Below, piece after piece: positions 24,161 to 36,477 of a stretch of 64,000 bases of DNA (its first letter is position 1; every line of letters begins with the position of its first letter). The stretch covers positions 11,948,608 to 12,012,607 of the forward strand of contig JAPWDM010000016.1 of the NCBI GenBank assembly GCA_035578155.1, given 5' to 3'. Source of the stretch: Brachynemurus nebulosus (taxonomy: Eukaryota; Arthropoda; Insecta; Neuroptera; Myrmeleontidae). The position numbers were made by a program, and so were the translations under genes. Under the pieces are notes generated by a model. That model had not been told where the DNA came from and did not search any database. It worked only from the letters and a program-made list of their open reading frames with translations.

Positions 24161-24502
24161 TAGTGATGGGCATAATCGAATGAAAATTAATCGATCATTC
24201 GATTAATAAAATATCTTGAGATATCTCGAGATATAATGAAATCATTCGATTATTTTTCAATCGAACAGTTTTAAAAATATCTTGAGATATGACCCACTTT
24301 TCAATAGATATGACCCACTAAATAATTATTACCTGGTATTTAGTAGGATCACTTAAAAGAATCGAATTTGTTTTATCTCAAGATATTTTTAAAACTGTTC
24401 GATTGAAAAATAATCGAATGATTTCATTATATCTCGAGATATCTCAAGATATTTTAATAATCGAATGATCGATTAATTTTCATTCGATTATGCCCATCAC
24501 TA
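24161..24502. mobile_element. 342-bp palindromic hAT-like MITE
   Basis: Ends TAGTGATGGGCATAATCGAA and its exact mirror. Arms of about 130 bp include ATCTCGAGATAT and TCTTGAGATAT, with TTCGATTGAAAAATAATCGA-like sequence. TAGTGATGGGC resembles hAT termini. It is flanked by ATTAAT on both sides, but the host sequence is itself palindromic there, so a TSD cannot be proven. Confidence 0.7.
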
Positions 24503-24748
24503 ATTAATATCTAATTCTGATACAGTATTGTGACCTTGAAAAAACTTCAAACCTTAATAAAAAATTTTCTATTGCTGACCAATTAATGAAACCAATTGAC
24601 CTTTTATGACCATTTTCTGATCTTTTAAATGATGTAATTGGTCAATCGAAATTTCACAACTGGGGTGCTAACATCGCGGAGCCCTATCTGACTGACTATA
24701 TTCGATTGTTAGTTTTAGTTACATAATTGATCAAGTAGGTTAGAGTAT

Positions 24749-25917
24749 TAGGGGAGAAGAGGGAGCTTTGATTAATTACGTTTTCGAAGTAAGTTGGAAT
24801 GCAATTTTAGTAGAAAATATGTATAATTTTGTGAAGGCACAATGACACACACAGCTGTCACTTGTCATTTTCTTAATAAAGTGAAAATTATCAATAACAG
24901 AAGAAATTTTAATGAAAAAAATTGTATATTTCAAAGTACCATATAATTTAAAGAGTAGTTTTGAACACAATAATAGAGGTATCTTTGAACACGTTCAAAG
25001 CTGTCGCCCTATTTTTTTTATTTTTTTTTTAATCTTTATTCCATCGACAGTATATAATTACAGTATAGAATGCGTCAAAATTAGTAGAAACAAAATAAAA
25101 ACAATAATGCGCTAAAGTGGCTGGTAATGCATGAAGACATTTAAAGTGTAAAATATGTTTTCCAAAAGGAATTTTCTTATGTTACTTTTTTATGCTTACA
25201 ACTTAAAAATTTTATTTACACTTTAAAAAATACAAGGCTTTTATAGAGTATCTTTCCTCTCGCTTATCAACGACTTTTGCTAGCCAGAACTGTCTGCCAC
25301 TGTACCCACTTTTTCTAAATCGCTTACTCGAACACATATGTATATGAATTTCAACTTTACAGAACCAAGTTCATTTTAACTCATATTTTGCACAACTTTC
25401 GATTTACCTGGCAGGTACTTGTGCTCGCCGAAATCGTCTGTCAATTTTTTTCTATACTTTACTATGTATGAATTAAATTGTAATAAAATTTCAAGCTTAC
25501 AGGGACAAGTTTTTTTTTTTTAAGTTTTATTTACACTTTAAGAAATACAAAGACTGATGATGTGCAAGACTGATTCCTGCCAGATTGTGGTTATCGTACT
25601 TAGCACGTTACGACTTATCTCTAAAAAAATTTAAGCCTTACAGAAAGACCGTTACCCGGAGGGTTCAGTAGCGCTCAGTCTAATAGTACAAAGGTGTTTC
25701 TTAGCTGGAGCAGTTTTGAACATTTGACTTCCGTTACAAAAAGGATAATTCCAACTTAATCTCTAGCTTACGGTTTAAGTAAATACTGTGATTTTGTTGT
25801 TTAATAATTAAATTGCTTGTTAATTACTGGGACAAAAGAAGCTAGTAAAAATGAATAAATTCCTTGACTATGACATATTTAAATAAAAAACGTTCGAAGA
25901 TGTTCTCTTCTCCCCTA
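24749..25917. mobile_element. TAGGGGAG-TIR element, 1.17 kb
   Basis: TAGGGGAGAAGAG at the left is matched by CTCTTCTCCCCTA at the right, with flanking TAT on both sides (24746-24748 and 25918-25920). The same terminus family bounds 56578-58979. Inside, TTTTATTTACACTTTAA followed by AAATACAA recurs at about 25209 and 25524, and AATTTCAA(C/G)CTTACAG recurs with it, giving two diverged direct units of about 315 bp. No coding region recognised. Confidence 0.7.
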
Positions 25918-26082
25918 TATATGTATACTGTCACTACAGTGTACACAAGTTATCTTATGTACATATACAGAACATTTTATATTGGACAGATTCAAACCTA
26001 AATGGTTTTTTTCTTCCTAAAATTGGTTACAGAAAACACAAACAGTTTAACCTGTAGCAAATCTAAAACCAATTTATATGTA

Positions 26083-27373
26083 TAGGGTTGGGCGGTGTAA
26101 AAAAAGACACTGCTCGAGCGGGGTAAAAAAACACATATTAAACTCAACAGTGTTAAATTCAAAAAATAAAAAACATTACAACAAAGTATTTTAAGCTGTC
26201 TGGGCCAAAAAATTATTTTTTGGAACGGGCTTTATAACATAAAAAAATTTTCTCCCAAACCTCTGTTATTCATGAGAGAAAAACTTTCATTCCGGGACGA
26301 AAAGCTTTTTCAATAAGTAAAAAATCTGATACGATAGAGTGCTGTATTTTTTCCTTGTCATTCTACATGCTTTAATAATGTAAAGTACAAAGTTTTATTT
26401 AAATGGTCCGACTGCTTGTAATTTGTTTTTATATGTTAAAAAAAAAGTCGGGTAAAAAAAAGACAAAACAAGGGGTTAACGTTTAGAAAAATTAAAGATT
26501 ATTGACAAGGATTTCCATCTTAAAACTAGATAATGGCATGTTTATGTATGTATATTTTATGGATTAAAAAAATAGTGATTCTTCAATAAAACAATTTTTT
26601 TGTTAGTGAGCAGACGGTTTTCATGGATATCAATTTCAGCTCATTCGAAAATTTGTATTTTTGACCCATGAAAATTTATTTATGTTTTTATAATGTATAA
26701 CTATGCTTTGCTGCACACATTTAGTATTTTTAACTCATTCATATATTATTTTGTTTTATTTTTTTACTTTATGTAAAGTGGTGTAAAAAAAAAAGACAGC
26801 CTCAAATTAACATATTTGGTTTTTTAATGAGCTATAATAAATTTTGTGTTAGTTGTACGTTTGTGAAATAAAAACTATTTTAATATTTAAAGTCCAAAGA
26901 AATTTCCTGTGAGTCAAGCTTTCGCATCAGTTAACTTTTTCTGACTTTTCTTACTGCTTCATCTTAGCTAAAGTTTTTGGTAAAATACGTAAAATTTAAA
27001 TATATCTATAAAAAATTTGTAGTAGAGATAGAGTGGTGAAATAAAAAGTGTTGTGCTGCTAATTACCCAAGCTGTCTATTTTTTACCCTTCCAATCATGT
27101 ACTTGCAGTATCCTATTAGTTAGAGGTCTGTCTTTTATTTACCCTCCACAGTCTTTTTTTTACCCCACTTGGCGGGTAAAAAAAAGACAAGGGTTTTATT
27201 TTTTTTATAGATTTATGCCATTAGCTTGAGTGAAAAAACAGGCAAAATCTTAAAATACATTCAATTTAACATCATACGGTATTCTTTTTGTCTAAAATTT
27301 CAAATATTTTCTACATACATAATAATAAAAAATGAAAAGATTTGATTTTGTCTTTTTACCCCGCCCAACCCTA
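26083..27373. mobile_element. TAGGGTTGGGCGG-TIR element, copy 1 (uninterrupted)
   Basis: Ends TAGGGTTGGGCGGTGTAAAA and CCCCGCCCAACCCTA, with TA on both sides (26081-26082, 27374-27375), suggesting a TA target as in Tc1/mariner-type elements. Length 1291 bp. The terminal motif GTAAAAAAA(A)GACA recurs inside: forward at about 26096, 26119, 26450 and 26779, reverse (TGTC then T-run then ACCC) at about 27074, 27129, 27153 and 27347, with one more forward at 27175. No transposase frame seen; non-autonomous. Confidence 0.8.
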
Positions 27374-27375
27374 TA

Positions 27376-29480
27376 TAGAAACACAGATACACATATATAT
27401 CCAAGGGTACCAAGGGGATGATACATAAATTATAGTCTTATGTGTTTGTGTGACATGTCATATAATGGAATGGGGTTCAAGTGGTTTTCGTAAGTGGGTG
27501 TACATATTACAATTTTATTTTAGTTACACTGTTACATCGCCACCTTTCTGTCCCAATCTTGTATATGGTTTTTTGGATGTTTTGAATTAGAAAGTCATAT
27601 AGGTAGTTGCAAAGTTTCTGAGCGACTAAAGTCCACTTCCAGTTTTACTACAGTACCGCGTTAAATAAATGAAAGTAAGGGTCTACACCATTAAAAAAAT
27701 CGTATTTATAAATACCAAAATATGTTATTATTACTATGTAAGGGTATTTTTCATAAAAAATTTTCCTGTTAGTAATTAATATTTTAAAATTGGTAGCGTT
27801 AAGTCGTTTTGAAACATTAAATTTCTTATCATAGGTATTTCTAGTTTTAATTATATTACATATTTCTTGTAGTTTAGAAACGTTTAATTTTTAATGTTTT
27901 ATACTTTCTGAACAATTTACTAAATATTGTAAGTAATAAAACGGTCTACAATTTTCTCTTTTAAAGTCTGTACTTTTCAGTGGTTAATTAATTGAAATGT
28001 ATTCAATTTTATTGAACTACCTGATACAGTCATAAAACCTGCATAAAACCTACCTTTGTAAATATTGCTATTATTATGAATTTTTCAATAAAATCTGTTT
28101 ATTAGTTTTACAAAATTTGTATGTTTACAAATAAATTTGTAATTTTTAGAATCACTACTTTTACTTAGGTTTGGCTAGTCAAGTGCTTTACCTGCGAGAT
28201 ACAATTTTCGATATTTTAACAATTTTTTTTAACTTATCGTATTCTTGATTATTATTATACTTTTTTAATCGGGTTTTTATCTACTGATATTTAATTAATT
28301 TAAATATGGAAATGAATATGAGTATTAAAAATAAAATGTTAAGTCCACAAGCAAAACTTATCATTTTAAATGTGTTAGTGTTTATGAAAAGTGAAAGTGA
28401 TGGTGTGAAAATCCCATTAACTCAAGTTTAGTAATAGGTGCGTGAGGAAAGTTCAAGTGATAGTGACTAACAATAAGATAACAATAACAACTACTTAATT
28501 TTTTTACTTCGAAGTATTCAGAGTTAATAAAGGTAATTTCTTAATATTATTTAATATTATTTATTTAATTTAAAATTACTTATTTAAGTAGGTACATCAT
28601 TGCATTACTATATAAATAAGCAAACTATTTCAAAATCGATTACTTTTTTTTACAACGTAGTGTATTTTTGTACATTGTATATATCGTTCAATATTACCTG
28701 AGTGAGAGATATAACAACTAATAGGGGGAGTTTAGACATAATTACTCTATATCCATCTTTATTGCAAAAGTATTTTATCTTTTTAATATAATAAAATATG
28801 TATATCTCTTACTAAAAATACATCTTTCCTTTTTGTTGGACTTTGATACCTCAAAAACTCTGCAACTAGTTATACATATGTATATAATTCACTCCCCCAT
28901 ATGAAGCACTAAGAAATATTGTAAAAGAGTTAATGGAAGAATAATTATTCAGTTAAATGTGATCTCATATGACATGAACTAAATTTAGTATTCTTGATTG
29001 GACCCCTCCCACCGGATAAAAGTGTTACGTAATACTTGAACGTATTCCCTTACTGGGAATTTGCACTAAAAATTTATAATTTCATTGTTTCTGAAACAAT
29101 ATTGAGTAATTCAAACTTGACACTAAAACTTATATTTCTTGTTATGAAATAGTTACTAATTTTCATAAATAAATTATTCTTTGGCGGCGCTAGAGACCTG
29201 GTGCACGGGGCATGTGCCCCCGCACCCACCCGTGCATCCTTATTTGCAAATTGATACATTTGGTTTATATTTTTTCCAATTCCGAGACTAAAACACATGA
29301 TTTAGTCTCTCATAATAGGGACTAAAGTGCCACTTTTAGTCCCAAGAGAATAAAAAATTGTTTGCTTGGCCACTTTTAAACCAATTAGTAAGCACAATTT
29401 ACAGAAATTTAACTTAAATTAAATAGCGTTGCTAGGTAATTAGTAAATAAATTAGAACTTGTAGATAAAGACAAATTTAT
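27376..29480. other. AT-rich interval without gene
   Basis: No gene recognised on either strand. At 29186-29232 there is a GC-rich patch (GCGCTAGAGACCTGGTGCAC then GGGGCATGTGCCCC) of the kind found at repeat ends. Short frames are not convincing. Confidence 0.4.
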
Positions 29481-30868
29481 ATCAATACCAATAAATAAAA
29501 TAGAAGGGTCTGTCTGTGATTTTCGAATTTTTAGGTATTAATATGTTTTTCCGTTAGCAAATTCGACATATAAAGCAAATCAAACTTTAAAAAAATTTTT
29601 GTCTGTCTGTTTGTGCGAACCGATTTAACTCAAAAACTACTGAAGCTATTGATTTGAAATTTACAGGGAATATAGATATTAACCTCCCGATCAATCTTAA
29701 CCACATTTTAATGTGGTTAAGATTGATCGGGTTATCCAAATGGTCGGGTTATCCAAATCCAAATGGTTATGTACAGGAAGATTCAAAAAGAATCTCCATT
29801 AAAAGTTTATGGTCTTCTAAACAGAGTAGACTTTTGAAAATTTGGTTTTAGAAGTTTCCAAATATGAAGATTTTAATTAACATATTTCTAATTTGCTGCC
29901 ACTTCCGGTTATACCGGAAGCTGACACCAACTTTACTATTTTAAGTGTTTTTAACAACAAATTTGAATTCGCTGGAAATTGTTCTTAATATTCTATCTGA
30001 CAGTGGCATTTCAGCTTCCTTGACATGATACAGGCTGGTCACATAAAGCATTTTTTAAATATTTTTTGTTTATTGTGAAAATTTTTTTTTAAATGAACCA
30101 CCTCTATTTTTTTTTATTATAACTATGTAAAAAAATGTAACACTATCTATTAATATCAGATATTCTTACACCTAAAACTAATATTTTGGAAGTTACATCG
30201 AATTTATATAATAAAATGATAAGTAAGGTTTTCCATGGACACGGTTGACACAAAAACCACTGAACAGATTTTAGTGAAACATTGTAAATTTATTCCTTAG
30301 ATGCTTCATCATCTCAGCATTTCCAGTCAGAATCTTCACGATATTCTTTATGGAGGTTGATATATTCACGGCAAAAGGTGATATACCTATCAAAAATACT
30401 CATTTAATAATAAACAGAAACAAAAGAAAGAAAAACAATAGATTACCTAGGTTACGATAAAAATAATATTCAAAAATTTAAACCTTAACTTCAGAACTTT
30501 TTTATTAAAATTTCACTTCACAAAAGGATTGTAGTAAAGCCTAATTACGAAGGAACTGAACGTAATTTTGAAAAATCCACCAGGGTTTTCGGATCTCGAA
30601 AAGAATCCAAAATTCAATTAATTCTAAAACCATAAATATGGGAATCTATGAAAGGATTTCAAAGTCTGAAAATTAAATATATTAATATGGTTGTTTTCAA
30701 GTCTTTTGCCGAGCGGAGCGAAGCATTACATGGAATTAACAACTTTTATAGAATTTTGAACTGTTTGGCGAGCGAAACGAAGCATTTTAAAGAACTAATT
30801 TTGAATTAAATTTGTCTGGTTTGTTTCGGAATAACTAATTTAAAGTAGCTTATTACTCACAGTTAACA
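29481..30868 (+). repeat. Composite repeat, left arm of 12.8-kb inverted arrangement
   Basis: It begins ATCAATACC, then ATAAATAAAATAGAAGGGTC. In order it holds TTTTCGAATTTTTAGGTATT, GTCTGTCTGTTTGTGCGAAC, the GATCAATCTTAACCACAT hairpin, ACTTCCGGTTATACCGGAAG, CTGACAGTGGCATTTCAGCT, GATGCTTCATCATCTCAGCA and ACTCACAGTTAACATAATT. The same blocks occur inverted from 42254 down to 37540. No open frame of useful length, so it looks non-coding or badly decayed. Confidence 0.8.
29686..29731. repeat. 22-bp-stem hairpin
   Basis: CCCGATCAATCTTAACCACA-TT, two-base TT loop, then the exact mirror ending GATTGATCGGG. In the right-arm copy (39785-39825) only one side survives, so the perfect hairpin is specific to this copy. 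Confidence 0.9.
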
Positions 30869-30893
30869 TAATTATATATATGTTTACTAAGTG

Positions 30894-31121
30894 TCCGCAC
30901 GATAACTCAAGAACGAAACATCTTATTTTTAAGAAATTTCGTGAAAAGGTTTACGGTGTTTTGGACATTTTTCGTGAAAAAAATTTGGCGGAATGAGGCG
31001 GAAAAATCATATAAAGAAGGTTTTTTCTTATTTACATTTACTCTATATCAACTAGTTTCCGAGAAAAACGTACTTTTGTAAATGGAAATTCTCTATGTTA
31101 TGCAGGATGCTGCGACAGGGG
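30894..31121 (+). repeat. GTCCGCACGATAACTC...GATGCTGCGACAGGGG repeat, shorter copy
   Basis: Begins GTCCGCACGATAACTCAAGA and ends GCAGGATGCTGCGACAGGGG. It lacks about 100 bp of the middle found in 15005-15331. It interrupts the composite repeat: the right arm lacks it at the corresponding place. Confidence 0.75.
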
Positions 31122-31134
31122 TATTTTACTTCTA

Positions 31135-31405
31135 TACCAAATTCGTTGACATCTCCTTGATAGGCTTACTTTAGATTTTTAGTCTATGTTATATCTATGT
31201 TTGAAGAAATGACAAATTAGTTTTTGAAAATTTCCAATTGTTCTTAGATAACTAGCCAAAGGTAATTCTCAACAAATAAAGCTTATCAAAGCTTATGATA
31301 AGAAAATAGGGGCAAAAATTTTAGCGAACTACCCATTAGGAATTACCTTTACTAAATTACGAAATTCACGCCAGCGAAGCCGCGGGTAACAGCTAGTTAA
31401 TAATA
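31135..31405 (+). repeat. Repeat module ending in CCGCGGGTAACAGCTAGTT
   Basis: Inverted copy of 36208-36475. Shared blocks: CCAAATTCGTTGACATCTCC, GGTAATTCTCAACAAATAAA-like, AAAGCTTATGATAAGAAAAT and AATTTCGTAATTTAGTAAAG (mirrored). The end GCCGCGGGTAACAGCTAGTT is the complement of the AACTAGCTGTTACCCGCGGC tail common in arthropod interspersed repeats. Confidence 0.75.
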
Positions 31406-34344
31406 GAATTAGGAAAAAATTTATAAGATTTTGTGACAAGCACACAGCCAAAATTACTTAACTGATTTTGATAAATAAGGTGTCTATAAATAGGATCACT
31501 GTTAAGTTCGGATCTTCAAAGTTTTAAATTTTTGTTAGAAAAATTATAGGTTAAATTAGAATTGTTTATTCAATTCTACAGTTACGAATAAAAAACAACT
31601 GGCATCAGATAATTGTACTATTATTATTTATATGAAAATTAAATACTGATTTTGTATAGAATTTTGGAATATTTGATTTAAAATTGAAGTTAAAATTATT
31701 ACTTAGGGCCCTGGAGCCCCAAAAAGAACCCAAATCAAACAGTTGGACGAACCTCGACAAAATGTTGTGAAAGTTATATGTCACTGAAATATGAATATTA
31801 CTTATTTTTAATGGGAAGGGAAGTGAAGGGAAGGGGAGGCGAGCGAAGCAAAGCACTATAAGTAACTTATTTTTTACAGAATTTCAGAATATCAGTTTAA
31901 AAATTGGAATAAAGTCAAAACTGTCCCCCAGAACCATCAAATAAAGTTCAGCTGTAGCATTCAAAAATATTAAACCATTTTTTGTTTACCTCTACGCTCA
32001 AATAAAAAAGCTGAATGATTCTTGGCAAATTTTTTCTTAGACACTATTAATTACGATTACTTTTTTACGACTTACGATTATTAATTATGATTACAATTTT
32101 CCACAATTTTCCAAACGAACGGAAATAATATTGAAGATAATGTAATACCATTTCGGAACTCGGAGTAAAAACCGAGAACGGGATTAAAATTGATAAACTG
32201 GACGGAATATTGGACAATTTTTTTCGGGATTGGAAGCGGGTGGGAATGGAAGATTAATTTTTGGAGTGGGTCGAAGTGGGACAAAAAAATTACTCCCAGT
32301 GGCTTTTCTACTTAAGAGTTGTTTGACGAACGAAGCCAATCTTCAAACAACCAATTTCCTACAGATTTTCAGAATATCTGACTTAAAAATAATTAGATCT
32401 CTAATTCTGATAATTTTATATAGGTTAAACTGCGGGCCAAAGCTATTAAATAATAAGTGTTGCAGGAAATTACATAAAACACCAAAATGAAGACAAAACA
32501 GACACCTGAGCCTGGAGAAGCTAGAACGGGACGCTACTAATTTATAACTATTGTATTGTAGAAGTCGACTGATTTATCCAAAGTATACTTGATGGAAGAT
32601 TATTACATACAATTTGAATAACATTTAAGTAATTTTTTTTAATTTTTATAATTTTAAATTATCCGGAATTGCAAAAAATAGTATATTGATATATCCCGGA
32701 GGACGAAATGCGGTAGTGGGGGGTTTCTTCTTACGAGGGGCAGTTGTCACCAGGTCAGATTGATCGAAGTCCAATCTCCGTAAACTTATGTTGTGGAACG
32801 GAGAATAATATGACTGTAGAACGGTGAAATATCCCGAGTCCGTTAGGTGACATTCCTTGTTGTTCTAAGGTCTTCTTGTTCCAGCATCTTCCAGTTTCCT
32901 TGGCCTAATGCCTTTTTAACTTTGTTACTTTCACTAACTTAGTTTAACTTTGTTAATTTAGGAAAATTGCTCAATGAAAACGAGACGTTCTTTTAATAAA
33001 TTTATTAATTCAAAATTAATAAAAAATTATATAACAAAATTTATTATTGAAATTCAAAACCGACATAGATTTTACAAAAAAATTGATATTTGATACGAAC
33101 TGAAAATTGGTGATTGAATGCATGTATTTATAGTAAGAAAAGTGCAAGGCTTACAATTTTAATTTGGTAAGAGAAAAAATCGGGTGCCGCTGAATCATTT
33201 CCAGGATGGAAGTGGCTGTCTGGAACGCATCAATATACACCACAGAACTAAAGTGTTCTTTTCATCCCTCGTGTGGTTTGTTGCCCTCGGACCTTTACAG
33301 GCCCTCTGGCAACAAACTTCACACGGGATTAAAACTCACACTTTAGTCCCTTGGTGTATAACATACTATTTTATCTTCCTTAAAGTTTGTTAATAGATTT
33401 TTAGGAAACATCATATTGAATATTTGCACTATATAATAATAGTACTGACAAATATTGACGAAAACAGTATAGTATTGTTAAAATGGTACTAATAATTAAT
33501 GACCCGTTTGACAATTTCAAATGATCCATTTGAACTTCGCAAATAAAGTAGGGGAGCAGAAGGCAATTGCAGCATCTCGAATCGATTTAACAATTTATTT
33601 ATTTTTTAAATTGAAACACACAGCTTGTCTATTTGATCAACAAATAAGCTGAATTGAAGTTTGTAGTTAGCTAAACAATATTTTTCTGATCGAAAAATTG
33701 TTTTTCCTGAAGATTATTGTCCGCTCCCATTGCTCGACAGGTCGGGAAATGGGTGCCTAAAATTTACCTTAAATTCGATAAAAATTGTAAAAAATAAAGT
33801 CTTCAGTCTTCAGTCTTCAAAAACAAAATAAGTGCAAAAATACAACAAATAAAGGTATGAAATTTAACTTTATAATCAAAATAAAAGAATTATTCTAAGG
33901 ATTCTAAGTGTTTAAATTCTAAAGATCAGGGCAAAGAACACAAATATAATCAGCTACGCTATCGGCGTCAAAACATTCTGTGTGTGTCCAGTTTCCACCC
34001 CTTCTACTACGATACCATTACTATTTTTCCAAAAAAGCATTGCATTCAATCTTTTTCAGATAAGAATCACATAGGCTCTCATTTCCCGTAATCCACCATT
34101 TTGTAAAACATATTTCAATATTCACTTGTTATCAGTGTCACAATTCCAATAATCATAACAAAAAATAAGCAAACTTAGCTTTATAATTAGTGATAATTAA
34201 TTAAAATAGGACCCATTGGGGGCCCATAACTTAAAAATGAAATCGAATTTCAAAATTCGGGATACATTTGGTTATTCTTAGAGAGACCCGCAATTGATAG
34301 ATATCTCATTTGTCGAAATCGATCAAGTAACCTTGGATATCATA
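31406..34344. other. Interior of the inverted arrangement, no gene
   Basis: No gene recognised. CGAGCGAAGC-type modules at about 31838 (GGCGAGCGAAGCAAAGCA) and 32323 (GACGAACGAAGCC) are each followed by CTACAGATTTTCAGAATATC-like sequence. A small hairpin element lies at 33234-33360. Sequence around 33499-33560 resembles 45910-45970. Confidence 0.4.
33234..33360. mobile_element. 127-bp hairpin MITE
   Basis: TATACACCACAGAACTAAAG, then TGGTTTGTTGCC, is mirrored by GGCAACAAAC, then CTTTAGTCCCTTGGTGTATA. The short GC-rich loop includes CTTTACAGG. Ends fall at TA dinucleotides. No coding capacity. Confidence 0.7.
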
Positions 34345-35077
<733 letters not shown>

Positions 35078-36207
35078 TTAGAAGTAAGGGTGAGTAAAGT
35101 ACAGTATTGTAGGATATTTAGCTAAGATTATGATTTAGTCGATTTTTAAGATCGTTCGGCAGTAGATTTAATTCTGTTATTTCTGTGTCATCTTTAGACA
35201 TGGACGAAGTCAAGATTTTGTAGTTCAGTAATCACACCATTAACAAATTTTTCTCCCAAAAAAGAAACAAAAAGTGACAAGAAAAAAAAGTGACAAGCGA
35301 AAATAACTCTTCTTTATTTTTCATGGGCCCCTTACCGATAACTATGGGTTCCGGAGCTGCGACTCTGACTACCCCATCCTCTCGTTGGGTCTGATCTCAA
35401 CTTATTTTTCTTTCAAGTGAAAAAGTATTTTTTATGATATTAGGTGTTTGTTATGAGTTTAGTGTCAATTAGATATTTTTATAAAAAATTCACGGCGAAA
35501 TTGTTGAAAAGAAAATAGTAACTATAGACAAATATTCGTTACATAGAAAACTCCACTAGATATTTAAAAAAAATATATATATTTGGATTCTAAGGAGAGC
35601 CAAGAAACGAGACTTTAGCTCACGCGGTACAGTAGCATCCTTATATTGATCTACATTCCCTTGAAATTCAACTTGTACTTTTTTTATGTATTATTTGGTA
35701 TCCATTAAATAGCGAACTGCATTTATTTGATCTTTCACAGAAAATCTTTTTGTTGTCATATGAATATCATTTCTAAATTAAAAAATATATTATGTAAATT
35801 ATTTTATGCGGGTCTGTGTACTACTGGAACTAATGACCAACAATTCTATGTCGTATGCATATATACATATAGTAGGGGAGCTCATGATGCTAAATGGAGA
35901 CATTCTCGAGCGTCGTTGAGACCTGTTGATTTTGAAGATTAGATGATATGAAGAAAAAAAAGTTATATGATGTAGGTATATTCTTTCAGTGGTGAGGGGA
36001 GCGTCTACAGATGTTCAAAAATGTAAAAAAAACCTGTGACACTGAAATATTCGAGCGCGTCAGATATTGATAGTGCATATATCCCACGTATCTCTGATAA
36101 CGGAAGTATGTTAATCTGCCGGTTTGCATGACGGGGGTGGCCGAATGGAAGGGTAGAAAATAAAAAAATAAATAAATTTATTCCAGCTCGTCAGATATTT
36201 ATAGGGA
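35078..36207. other. Unassigned interval
   Basis: No gene recognised. A GC-richer patch at 35327-35400 (CATGGGCCCCTTACCGATAA, CCGGAGCTGCGACTCTGACT) looks like a fragment of another dispersed repeat. TCGAGCGCGTCAGAT at about 36052 recurs at 42367 and, inverted, at 43256. Confidence 0.4.
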
Positions 36208-36475
36208 ACTAGCTGTTAGCCGCGGCTTCGCTGGCGTGAATTTCGTAATTTAGTAAAGGTAATTCCTAATGGGTAGTTCGCTAAAATTTTTGCCCCTATT
36301 TTCTTATCATAAGCTTTGATAAGCTTTATTTATTGAGAATTACCTTTGGCTAGTTATCTAGGAACAACTGAAACTTTTCAAAAACTAATTTGTCGTTCCT
36401 TCAAACATAGATATAACATGGACTAAAAATCTAAAGTAAGCCTATCAAGGAGATGTCAACGAATTTGGTATATTA
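36208..36475 (-). repeat. Inverted partner of the 31135-31405 module
   Basis: Starts AACTAGCTGTTAGCCGCGGC and continues with the mirror of 31135-31405 to GACATCTCCTTGATAGGC (complement). Differences are mostly single bases. A Penelope-like fragment begins immediately after. Confidence 0.75.
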
Positions 36476-36477
36476 AA

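Larger units (their letters stand above)
23545..24684. mobile_element. hAT-like hairpin MITE with 8-bp TSD
   Basis: TSD TATCTGAC at 23537-23544 and 24685-24692 is exact. Ends are GCCTCCGCGATG and, mirrored, GGGCTCCGCGATG, followed on both sides by AGCACCCCA. An 8-bp TSD is typical of hAT and P superfamilies. The left arm holds four tandem units of a sequence that occurs only once, inverted, in the right arm. A separate 342-bp palindrome sits at the centre (24161-24502). No transposase coding. Non-autonomous; hAT membership is inferred from the TSD length. Confidence 0.8.
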
